DNA from: an uncultured Eubacterium sp.
GTDB taxonomy: Bacteria; Bacillota; Clostridia; Lachnospirales; Lachnospiraceae
DNA: 64,000 nt
Reading direction: 5' to 3'
Assembly: GCA_910578975.1 (NCBI GenBank)
Contig: CAJTRZ010000002.1
Coordinates: 199,781 to 263,780 of the forward strand
Every line of letters starts with the position of its first letter. The first letter of the stretch is position 1. Below the pieces are notes generated by a model. The model worked only from the letters and a program-made list of their open reading frames with translations, did not search any database and was not told the origin of the DNA. A program made the position numbers and the translations under genes. This document shows positions 1 through 7,368 of the stretch, in pieces.

Positions 1-510
1 TTCGTCGATAATTTCTAATATAGCAGGTTTTGTAATATTTTTCTCTCCAATGTCAAATCCAGTTTCAAAACTGTGGATAAGTGACTGACTCAGCGTACCA
101 TCCAGTTCTACATAATATCTTTTATCTACATGTTTCGCTGGAGACAAAAGCATATGAGATAGTTCACCATCATTTGTAATCAGTAGTAATCCTTCTGTAT
201 CCTTATCAAGTCTTCCTACCGGAAAAAGTCCTTTCTTTGGAGTAATATCCATGATGTCCAATACTGTTGTACATTGAAAATCAGATACCGCTGTCAGGAC
301 ACCTGTCGGTTTGTTAAGCATATAATAATAAAACTTATGATAATTCAAATCCAGTCCTTCCATATTGACAATATCTTCATCTTCTTTAATATGCTGTTCC
401 GGCTTGTTCACTATCTGATTATTTACTTTTATTTTTCCTTTTTTTATCAACTCTTTCACCTGACTTCTTGAGCCTACACCCAGAGTTACTAAATATTTAT
501 CTAATCTCAT
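1..510 (-). CDS. rsuA: RsuA-family rRNA pseudouridine synthase (3' end cut by window edge)
   Basis: The reading frame starts at an ATG at 510 and is still open at base 1, so only the first 170 residues are visible. The protein begins MRLDKYLVTLG, the opening of an S4 RNA-binding domain (about residues 1-60). A pseudouridine synthase domain follows, with the family signature GRLDKDTEGLLLITNDG, which holds the catalytic Asp, at about residues 100-116. The layout (S4 domain, then YMLNKPTGVLTA) fits the RsuA/RluB/RluE group, whose members convert a specific uridine in 16S or 23S rRNA to pseudouridine. The short spacing of the KPTGV segment favours RsuA (16S U516), but the missing C-terminus prevents a firm subgroup call. 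It lies 29 bp behind the cupin gene, with a weak hairpin between them. Confidence 0.85.
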   Translation of the reverse strand, partial: MRLDKYLVTLGVGSRSQVKELIKKGKIKVNNQIVNKPEQHIKEDEDIVNMEGLDLNYHKFYYYMLNKPTGVLTAVSDFQCTTVLDIMDITPKKGLFPVGRLDKDTEGLLLITNDGELSHMLLSPAKHVDKRYYVELDGTLSQSLIHSFETGFDIGEKNITKPAILEIIDE

Positions 511-523
511 AAAACACCAAAAG

Positions 524-548
524 GGCGCTAAGCAGATGCCTAGCGCTT
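524..548 (-). terminator. Weak hairpin overlapping the cupin stop codon
   Basis: GCGCTA (525-530) pairs with TAGCGC (541-546). Reading the minus strand, it is followed by the interrupted T-run CCTTTTGGTGTTTT. The 6-bp stem and poor T-run suggest partial termination between the cupin gene and rsuA at most. Confidence 0.35.
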
Positions 549-980
549 ATTATTTACTTTGTTATATAACTCCACGATTTTATTACTTTGTTCTTTTGTA
601 ATTTTTATCTTTGGAGAATTGTCGTCCGTTGTATCCCTGTTTTCAACAATCAGACACGTACAATTCTTTTCCGGAGTATGGGTGTGGAATGTACCTTTCT
701 TTACATTATATAATTTTAAGGGTTCAAGCTTTATCGCTTCAATTTCTCCAATTTCCTCTCCCTCTCCTCCGAGAAACAATGTGAAATCTCCCTGTAAAAC
801 AACAAAAATCTCATCTGTTTCATTATGCTTCTGCATATTATCAATCCGGTCAGGCTCCAACTCATCAATGTAACGTAGTTCTGCTACACGCCATGATTCA
901 AAATCAATCATTGGCAAATATCCCTCTCCATCAAAACTGGAAACTTCCAATGTATTATGAAATAAAGAATCTTTTTTCAA
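540..980 (-). CDS. Small cupin-domain protein
   Basis: A 146-residue protein with one cupin beta-barrel. The region around residues 55-115 has the cupin pattern: an acidic DEIFVVLQGDFTLFLGG strand pair, then KKGTFHTHTPEKNCTCLIVEN, where His residues could bind a metal. The substrate cannot be told from sequence. Translation probably starts at a TTG at 980: there is no ATG near the N-terminus, and GGGAG lies 8 nt upstream of the TTG. The gene follows ridA by 14 bp, and its ribosome binding site begins just after the ridA stop, so the two are co-transcribed. A role beside RidA in handling reactive metabolites or small molecules is only inference. Confidence 0.7.
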   Translation of the reverse strand: MKKDSLFHNTLEVSSFDGEGYLPMIDFESWRVAELRYIDELEPDRIDNMQKHNETDEIFVVLQGDFTLFLGGEGEEIGEIEAIKLEPLKLYNVKKGTFHTHTPEKNCTCLIVENRDTTDDNSPKIKITKEQSNKIVELYNKVNNKR

Positions 981-994
981 TGTTCTTACTCCCT

Positions 995-1369
995 TTATCC
1001 AATCTCTGCAATTACTTCAACTTCACAAAGTACATTCTTAGGTAATGTCTTTACAGCCACACAGCTTCTGGCAGGCTTCTCAGAAAAATATTTTCCATAG
1101 ATTTCATTAAAAGCTCCAAAATCGCCCATATCATCTAAGAAACAAACTGTTTTTACTACATTTGCATAAGTAACTCCTACTTCTTCTAAAATCGCACCAA
1201 GATTCTTCATTACCTGCTCTGTCTGTTCTTCAATCGTAGTTCCCACAACCTCTCCTGTAACAGGGTCTAAAGCAATCTGTCCTGATGTAAATAAAAGATT
1301 ACCTGTTTTTACTGCCTGCGAATATGGTCCAATTGCTGCAGGCGCTTTATTTGTACTTAATTTTTCCAT
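995..1369 (-). CDS. ridA: RidA family reactive intermediate deaminase
   Basis: A 124-residue protein, the usual length for the YjgF/YER057c/UK114 family. It opens with the conserved pattern APAAIGPYSQAVKTGNLLFTSGQIALDP, and the family Arg, which contacts the substrate carboxylate, is in KPARSCVAVKTLP near residue 103. RidA proteins are cytosolic trimers that hydrolyse reactive enamines and imines made by PLP enzymes such as threonine dehydratase, protecting other PLP enzymes. The start codon at 1369 is preceded by AGAAGGT. It leads a two-gene operon with the cupin gene, read from a sigma-A promoter at 1406-1434. Confidence 0.93.
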   Translation of the reverse strand: MEKLSTNKAPAAIGPYSQAVKTGNLLFTSGQIALDPVTGEVVGTTIEEQTEQVMKNLGAILEEVGVTYANVVKTVCFLDDMGDFGAFNEIYGKYFSEKPARSCVAVKTLPKNVLCEVEVIAEIG

Positions 1370-1405
1370 TGTAAATACCTTCTTTCCTAAACTATAACCA
1401 ATCCT

Positions 1406-1434
1406 ATTTTACACTCTAATTGCATTTATATCAA
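1406..1434 (-). promoter_or_regulatory. Sigma-A promoter of ridA-cupin
   Basis: On the minus strand, a -35 TTGATA (1429-1434) and a -10 TAAAAT (1406-1411) are separated by 17 bp, 37 bp before the ridA start codon. The match was read directly from the sequence. Confidence 0.7.
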
Positions 1435-1451
1435 GAAAGTTTATTGAACTT

Positions 1452-2288
1452 TTAATAATCTGCATACAATACACTATCTTCCAGATACTTCAAAATATAA
1501 TAAGGATTAACACTTAACTCATCATAATTTTCTGTAGTAATGTAAATTCCAAAATGCAGATGTACATCAAATTTCCCCTTCGTACCTTCCACACCATATC
1601 CTGTATCTCCCATATATCCAAGAAGAGTTCCCGCCTTTACACTGTCCCCTTTTTTTATATTTGCATAAGCAGACAAGTGGGCATAATAAAAATAACCACC
1701 GTGATTACTTCTTATTCCTACTCTATATCCACCTTTTGGAAGCCAGCCAATATTTTCAACAACACCATCCGTTGCACTAATAACTGGATAAAAACCACTC
1801 ACATTTTTTTCAGCCATAATGTCACAGCCTTCATGTTTGTATGCACCTCTAAAATTTCTGTCAGCTCCAAAACTGTTATCATATCCTATCCAGTAATCAC
1901 TGCTCCTGCTTTTTGCAACTGGAAAATATTTTAAGTCATTAAATATTGAGGCAAACCCACGATATATTTTCTGATATTCCCGATTACTAAATTGAATATA
2001 CATTTTCTCTGTACGTTTTACATTCTTACCTTTTAAACGCAGTTTCGTTAAATGATTGTTATTTTCCAAAAAATTTACTGCTAATATTTTTGCAAAATCA
2101 TAATTCTTTTTGTCTGCCATCTCTTTCGCATCTATTAAGACTTTTGTTCTTGTTTTACAATTTCGAAAATCTATACTCTCTACCAGATTTTCCTTTATAA
2201 AATAAGAACTGCGTACCATATAACCTGTAAGATAAACACAAATAATTCCCAATAAAATTATCAGTACTACATAATAATATTTCTTCAT
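1452..2288 (-). CDS. Membrane-anchored M23 (LytM) metallopeptidase
   Basis: A 278-residue protein with one N-terminal membrane segment (about residues 4-24), so the rest is probably outside the cell. The C-terminal half (about residues 150-265) is a LytM/M23 domain. It has the zinc ligand motif HEGCD (HxxxD), a YYAHLS segment, and the second HxH motif in VHLHFGIY, so the active site looks intact. Such enzymes cut peptide cross-links in peptidoglycan; degenerate relatives such as SpoIIQ act as scaffolds, but no degeneration is visible here. The start at 2288 has no clear Shine-Dalgarno and sits directly behind the T-run of the ABC operon terminator, so how it is transcribed is unclear. Confidence 0.85.
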   Translation of the reverse strand: MKKYYYVVLIILLGIICVYLTGYMVRSSYFIKENLVESIDFRNCKTRTKVLIDAKEMADKKNYDFAKILAVNFLENNNHLTKLRLKGKNVKRTEKMYIQFSNREYQKIYRGFASIFNDLKYFPVAKSRSSDYWIGYDNSFGADRNFRGAYKHEGCDIMAEKNVSGFYPVISATDGVVENIGWLPKGGYRVGIRSNHGGYFYYAHLSAYANIKKGDSVKAGTLLGYMGDTGYGVEGTKGKFDVHLHFGIYITTENYDELSVNPYYILKYLEDSVLYADY

Positions 2289-2290
2289 CT

Positions 2291-2330
2291 AAAAAATCGC
2301 CTACACATATTATTACTAATATATGCAGGC
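2291..2330 (-). terminator. Terminator behind the ABC exporter operon
   Basis: On the minus strand, GCCTGCATATATTA pairs with the sequence ending TAATATGTGTAGGC (2299-2330, 14 bp with two G-U pairs, four-base loop), followed by GATTTTTT. The T-run ends only 3 nt before the M23 peptidase start codon. Confidence 0.75.
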
Positions 2331-2375
2331 ATAATATTATTTTATATCTAAATATTGTTTAAACAAGCAAAAATT

Positions 2376-4295
2376 TTATTCATTATTTCCTGTCTGAAGT
2401 TTATAGTAAGTTCCTTTTTCTTCCATCAACTGGTCATGATTTCCTCTTTCAATAATTCTTCCCTGTTCCAATACCATGATACAATCACTATTTTTAATTG
2501 TAGAAAGTCTATGAGCAATAACAAAGGTTGTTCTTCCTTTCATCAGGGCATCCATACCTTCCTGAACAATACGTTCTGTTCTGGTATCAATACTTGAAGT
2601 AGCTTCATCTAGTATTAACGCTGGTGGATTGGCAACCGCAGCTCTGGCAATGGCAAGCAACTGTCTCTGTCCCTGTGATAAGTTTCCACCATCCCCTGTA
2701 AGCATTGTATGGTATCCATCCGGAAGTCTTCTGATAAAACTGTCAGCATTGGCAAGTTTTGCAGCTGCAATTATCTCCTCATCTGTGGCCTCCAGATTGC
2801 CATAGCGTATATTATCCATAACTGTTCCTGTAAACAAATGAGTATCCTGTAGAACAATGCCAAGAGAGCGTCTTAAATCTGCTTTCTTTATTTTATTGAT
2901 GTTGATTCCATCATATCTGATTTTTCCATCCTGAATATCGTAAAATCTGTTAATCAGATTTGTAATCGTTGTTTTACCTGCTCCGGTAGAGCCGACAAAC
3001 GCCAGCTTTTGTCCCGGATCAGCATATAATTTCACATCATGTAGAACGATTTTTTCATCGGTATATCCAAAGTTAACACCATCGAAAACAATTTCACCTT
3101 TCATCTCGGTATAAGTCGTTGTATCACTGTCCTTATGATAATGTTTCCATGCCCACATGCCGGTACGCTCTTTACACTCTATAATCTGACCATCTTCCAT
3201 TTTACAGCGGACTAAAGTAACATATCCCTCATCAACTTCCGGTTTTTCAGCTAACAGTTTAAAGATTCTGTCTGCACCGGCTAATGCCATGACAATACTG
3301 TTCATCTGCATCGTTACCTGGTTGATTGGCTGGGCAAACTGTTTATTATATGTCAGAAAACTCACTAATGCACCAGGTGTCAGTCCAAAACCTAAAAAGC
3401 CGTTAATTGCAATGACTGCACCGAAACATGCACAAAGAACATAACTCAAATTACCAAGCTGTGCATTGCATGGACCCATAACATTGGCAAACTTGTTGGC
3501 ATTATTTGCTGATTCAAATAATTTATTATTAATTTCATCAAACTCATTGATTGCCTGATTCTCATGGCAGAATACTTTAACTACTTTCTGCCCCTCCATC
3601 ATCTCTTCAATATACCCATTCACTTTACCGATATCCTGCTGTTGCGCTAAAAAGTATTTTCCGGATAAAGTAGTCAACTGCTTAGACACTAGCATCATAA
3701 CAACAATCATTACAATCGTTAATATTGTAAGAGGAGCACTCAGGCTTACCATTGCAACCAGAACACTAACCACAGTAATAACACTGTTAATTATTTGCGG
3801 CAGTGCCTGACTTACCATCTGACGCAAAGTATCAATGTCATTCGTATACATAGACATAATATCACCGTGAGATGTTCTGTCAAAATATTTTATCGGCAGA
3901 GACTGCATATGATTGAACATTTCTACTCTTAAGTCACGCAATACTCCCTGTGTAACAAATACCATAATTTCTGCCTGAGCAAAAGTACACACAATACCGA
4001 TTCCATAAAATACAGCAACTCTACCCATAGCACCTAGTAACGGTGAAAAATCATTACTTCCGAATTTTATCATTGGCATAATATACTCATCAATCAAAGA
4101 TTTCATAAACCATGTTCCCTGAACATTGGCAAAAACACTTGCTACAATACAAATTAAAACAATAATTAAATGTGGCAGATAGCGTCTGCTCATAAATTTC
4201 AATATTTGTCCTATAATCTTAAATGGATGTTCTATTTTTTGTGCTGGTCCCATATTTCTACGTCCAGGACCTTTTACAACTTTGGGCTGTGCCAT
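2376..4295 (-). CDS. Heterodimeric ABC exporter subunit with the canonical ATPase site
   Basis: A 639-residue half-transporter: six membrane segments (about residues 35-330) fused to an ATP-binding domain (about 390-630). Walker A is GSTGAGKTT (near 433), Walker B is ALILDEATSS with the catalytic Glu (near 558), and a switch His lies in VIAHRLS. The signature is LSQGQ rather than LSGGQ. An extra stretch of about 40 residues (with WAWKHYHKDSD) joins the membrane and ATPase parts. The start overlaps the stop of the partner gene by one base (TAATG), so translation is coupled. Relatives such as BmrCD and TM287/288 export drugs or peptides. The substrate is unknown, but the MarR gene at the head of the operon suggests a toxic compound. 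Confidence 0.93.
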   Translation of the reverse strand: MAQPKVVKGPGRRNMGPAQKIEHPFKIIGQILKFMSRRYLPHLIIVLICIVASVFANVQGTWFMKSLIDEYIMPMIKFGSNDFSPLLGAMGRVAVFYGIGIVCTFAQAEIMVFVTQGVLRDLRVEMFNHMQSLPIKYFDRTSHGDIMSMYTNDIDTLRQMVSQALPQIINSVITVVSVLVAMVSLSAPLTILTIVMIVVMMLVSKQLTTLSGKYFLAQQQDIGKVNGYIEEMMEGQKVVKVFCHENQAINEFDEINNKLFESANNANKFANVMGPCNAQLGNLSYVLCACFGAVIAINGFLGFGLTPGALVSFLTYNKQFAQPINQVTMQMNSIVMALAGADRIFKLLAEKPEVDEGYVTLVRCKMEDGQIIECKERTGMWAWKHYHKDSDTTTYTEMKGEIVFDGVNFGYTDEKIVLHDVKLYADPGQKLAFVGSTGAGKTTITNLINRFYDIQDGKIRYDGININKIKKADLRRSLGIVLQDTHLFTGTVMDNIRYGNLEATDEEIIAAAKLANADSFIRRLPDGYHTMLTGDGGNLSQGQRQLLAIARAAVANPPALILDEATSSIDTRTERIVQEGMDALMKGRTTFVIAHRLSTIKNSDCIMVLEQGRIIERGNHDQLMEEKGTYYKLQTGNNE

Positions 4296-6094
4296 TATGC
4301 CTCACCTCCATTCTTATCAAAATCAGCATTATCATTCGTCTGCTGCAAATATACCTCTCTGTATATTTCATTATTTTCTTTCAAATATTCATGTGTACCA
4401 ACTTCATCAATCTTACCATCGTCCATTACGATAATTCTGTCTGCATCCTGCACAGATGAGATACGCTGAGCAATAATAATCTTTGTTGTTTCCGGTATTT
4501 CCTCCCGGAATGCCTTTCGGATTTTTGCATCTGTCACTGTATCCACCGCACTGGTAGAATCATCTAAAATCAAAACTTTTGGCTTCTTTAACAAAGCTCT
4601 TGCTATACATAATCTCTGTCTCTGTCCACCAGATACATTGGCACCTCCCTGCTCAATATATGTATCATATTTATCCGGCATTTTTTCAATAAATTCATCA
4701 GCACATGCAAGTTTACATGCTCTGATACATTCCTCTTCTGTTGCATCCTGATCTCCCCAGCGTAGATTTTCTAAAATAGTACCTGAAAACAGAACGTTTT
4801 TCTGTAAAACAACACTGACTTCCTGCCTAATCGTTTCTAAATCATACGTTCTGACGTCTTTTCCGCCAATGCTGACATAACTCTCGATTGATTCTTCACC
4901 CTCGACTGCTTTTGGCTCTTCAATATCATATAAACGGCTGATAAGATTTACAAAACTGGATTTAGCACTTCCGGTTCCACCAATAATACCAATTGTTTCA
5001 CCAGAGTTGATTTTTATATTAATATTTTCAAGAATCGGCTTTTCACTTGTTTTGTTATATCTGAAATTTACATTTTTAAACTCAATACTTCCATCTGGAA
5101 CATCAAAATCCGGATTTTCAGGATTCGTTATATCTGCTTTCTCATTTAATACCTCTGCGATACGTCTCGCACTTGCCATAGACATCGTTATCATAACAAA
5201 TACCATAGACAACATCATCAGACTCATCAGAATATTCATGCAGTATGCAAGAAGTGAGGTAAGATTTCCTGTAGTCAAGCCAACTGCCGGATTATTTCCA
5301 CTAGCAACAATCATATGTGCTCCAAGCCAGCTGATTAATAAAATACAACTATAAACTGTGGTCATCATTACTGGTGCATTTAAAGAAACAATACCTTCTG
5401 CTTTAATAAACATTTTGTAAATATTGTAACTTGCTTTTCCAAACTTACCTTTCTCATAATCTTCTCTCACATACGCTTTTACGACACGCATAGCAGTAAC
5501 GTTTTCCTGTACACTTTCATTCAATGCATCATATCGCTTAAATACCTGATTAAAATATTTGAATGCATTCGTTACAATAAGTGCACAAATAGCACCAAGA
5601 ATTACTACCGCAATTAAATAAATACTCGCCAGTCTTGGAGAAACCGAAAACGCCATAACCATTGCCACAATCAAACTGAAAGGGGCTCTGACTGCCATTC
5701 GGAGAATCATCTGATATGCGTTCTGCATATTAGTTACATCTGTTGTAAGTCTTGTAACAAGACCAGCAGTACTAAACTTATCAATATTTGAAAAACTAAA
5801 CGTCTGAATATTATCAAACATTGCTTTTCTAAGATTTCTGGCAAATCCGGCAGAAGCCTTAGCTCCAAATACGCCTCCAAGCCAGCCGGCTATTAATCCT
5901 GCCACCGCAAGTAACAGCATAATGCCCGCTGTTAAATATACTTTTCCCAAATCTTTTGTATAAATAGAATCAATAATTGTCGCCATTAGTAACGGAATAA
6001 AATTCTCTACCACTACTTCGGCAAGCATACTAATCGGTGTCAGTATAGATACTAACTTAAATTCTTTAATCTGTTTTCCTAACGTTTTAATCAT
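4295..6094 (-). CDS. Heterodimeric ABC exporter subunit with the degenerate ATPase site
   Basis: A 599-residue half-transporter with N-terminal membrane domain (about residues 15-310) and ATPase domain (about 335-585). Walker A is GGTGSAKSS (near 368), the signature VSGGQ is canonical, but Walker B reads LILDDSTSAVD: the catalytic Glu is Asp (near 505). Taken with the LSQGQ signature of the partner subunit, the pair builds one normal and one impaired ATP site, as known for asymmetric bacterial exporters. It follows the MarR gene by 15 bp and precedes its partner with a one-base overlap, forming a three-gene operon. Confidence 0.93.
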   Translation of the reverse strand: MIKTLGKQIKEFKLVSILTPISMLAEVVVENFIPLLMATIIDSIYTKDLGKVYLTAGIMLLLAVAGLIAGWLGGVFGAKASAGFARNLRKAMFDNIQTFSFSNIDKFSTAGLVTRLTTDVTNMQNAYQMILRMAVRAPFSLIVAMVMAFSVSPRLASIYLIAVVILGAICALIVTNAFKYFNQVFKRYDALNESVQENVTAMRVVKAYVREDYEKGKFGKASYNIYKMFIKAEGIVSLNAPVMMTTVYSCILLISWLGAHMIVASGNNPAVGLTTGNLTSLLAYCMNILMSLMMLSMVFVMITMSMASARRIAEVLNEKADITNPENPDFDVPDGSIEFKNVNFRYNKTSEKPILENINIKINSGETIGIIGGTGSAKSSFVNLISRLYDIEEPKAVEGEESIESYVSIGGKDVRTYDLETIRQEVSVVLQKNVLFSGTILENLRWGDQDATEEECIRACKLACADEFIEKMPDKYDTYIEQGGANVSGGQRQRLCIARALLKKPKVLILDDSTSAVDTVTDAKIRKAFREEIPETTKIIIAQRISSVQDADRIIVMDDGKIDEVGTHEYLKENNEIYREVYLQQTNDNADFDKNGGEA

Positions 6095-6109
6095 TTTTCT
6101 GTCTCCTTT

Positions 6110-6583
6110 CTATTGTTTCATTTCTTTATTAAAACATTTTATTTCTTTATCTGATAGCGCACTATTTAATAGCAAATTGTTATATAGTCTATCTAAATAG
6201 CACACCAGTTGTTTCAATTCTATATCAGAAAATCCCTGAATAAACAGTGCTTCTGTTTCATCCCTGTGTGCTCTCATCTGTTCATTTAACTGTGCTGCTT
6301 TTTTTGTTGTATTAATATTTCTGTACTTTTTATTTTCTTCATCAACCTTAATTTCAATTAATTCTTTTTCCTGCAGTCTTTTCAATATCCCGGACATAGT
6401 AGAATGTTTTACACAAAGATGTTCTGCCAGTTGTTTCTGGGTAATTTTTACACCACTGTTTCGAAACAAATATATTAAAACATGCATTTGTGCAAAAGTC
6501 ACGTCCAGTTGTTCTAAATTTTTATCCATTCTCAATTTAAATAAATGATCAATCATTTTTATTTTATGTCCTAAATGTTCCAT
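6110..6583 (-). CDS. MarR family transcriptional regulator
   Basis: A winged-helix regulator of 157 residues. The recognition region TQKQLAEHLCVKHSTMSGILKRLQEKELIE (about 50-80) is typical MarR, followed by the wing. I place the start at the ATG at 6583 because GGAG lies 6 nt upstream of it; an in-frame ATG at 6595 has no ribosome binding site. It heads the operon for the two ABC exporter subunits, a common arrangement in which MarR represses its own efflux genes and is released by the exported compound. The ligand is unknown. Confidence 0.9.
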   Translation of the reverse strand: MEHLGHKIKMIDHLFKLRMDKNLEQLDVTFAQMHVLIYLFRNSGVKITQKQLAEHLCVKHSTMSGILKRLQEKELIEIKVDEENKKYRNINTTKKAAQLNEQMRAHRDETEALFIQGFSDIELKQLVCYLDRLYNNLLLNSALSDKEIKCFNKEMKQ

Positions 6584-6642
6584 ATGAAACTCCATTTTCT
6601 TATAATATTTTTTCTTTTATGGTTTCCTCTTTTCCATACAAA

Positions 6643-6680
6643 AGAGTTATGATATGTAGCACGCTACACATCATAACTCT
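6643..6680 (-). terminator. 18-bp stem hairpin between coaE and marR
   Basis: AGAGTTATGATATGTAGC and GCTACACATCATAACTCT form an almost perfect inverted repeat with one mismatched pair. On the minus strand it is followed by TTTT. It lies about 50 bp past the coaE stop and 60 bp upstream of the MarR start. A terminator for the polA-coaE operon is the simplest reading; a MarR-type palindromic operator is the alternative. Confidence 0.55.
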
Positions 6681-6731
6681 AATAAAATTTATAGTCAATA
6701 GATATTATTTAATTCACAAACTTTTAACAAT

Positions 6732-7310
6732 TCAGCAATCATTTTTCCTTAAAATCATATCAATCTGCTCCAACGTTTTCTCTTGTGAACTGCTATTATC
6801 TATATACTCATCTGCGTAAGAATTATACTCTTCATCTGCCGGCTGGTTATTCATAATACTGATACACTTCTCTCTGGAATATCCCCGGCTGTTCATCAAT
6901 CTTTCCATCCTGCTTTCTATATCGCAATAAACAAACCATAATTCATCACAATATTCCTCTAATCCGGAATTAATTAGAAGAGCTGACTCCAAAACAATCA
7001 AATCATTCCCTGCCTCTGCTATCATATTACTTATTTTCTTAATCGTCCCCGGATGAGTAATTGTATTTAATCTTGTCAGTTTTTCTTCATCTTTAAAAAC
7101 AATATCTGCTAAAATATTTCTGTCAATGTATCCATTTTTAATTATTTCCGGAAAAGCCTTTGCAACTTCATCATACACTTCATTTCCTGGAAGCATGATC
7201 TCTTTTGCAACTTTATCCGCTTCAATAATATATGCATCATAATTTTTTTCTAAATAACCAAGGACAGTTGACTTTCCGCAGCCAACACCTCCCATAAGAC
7301 CAATAACCAT
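6732..7310 (-). CDS. coaE: Dephospho-CoA kinase
   Basis: A 192-residue P-loop kinase. The Walker A loop GGVGCGKST (residues 7-15) follows the opening MVIGLM, and the segment IEADKVAKEI supplies the substrate-binding Asp. CoaE phosphorylates the 3'-hydroxyl of dephospho-CoA, the last step of coenzyme A synthesis, in the cytoplasm. Length and motifs are normal for the family. It lies 58 bp behind polA, an adjacency seen in many Firmicutes, and is probably the last gene of the transcript started at 10460-10488. An AGGTGA ribosome binding site precedes the start. Confidence 0.95.
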   Translation of the reverse strand: MVIGLMGGVGCGKSTVLGYLEKNYDAYIIEADKVAKEIMLPGNEVYDEVAKAFPEIIKNGYIDRNILADIVFKDEEKLTRLNTITHPGTIKKISNMIAEAGNDLIVLESALLINSGLEEYCDELWFVYCDIESRMERLMNSRGYSREKCISIMNNQPADEEYNSYADEYIDNSSSQEKTLEQIDMILRKNDC

Positions 7311-7368
7311 ACTTTATCACCTAACCATTATTAACTGCCTCTTCTAAAAAATATATTATTATATTTCT

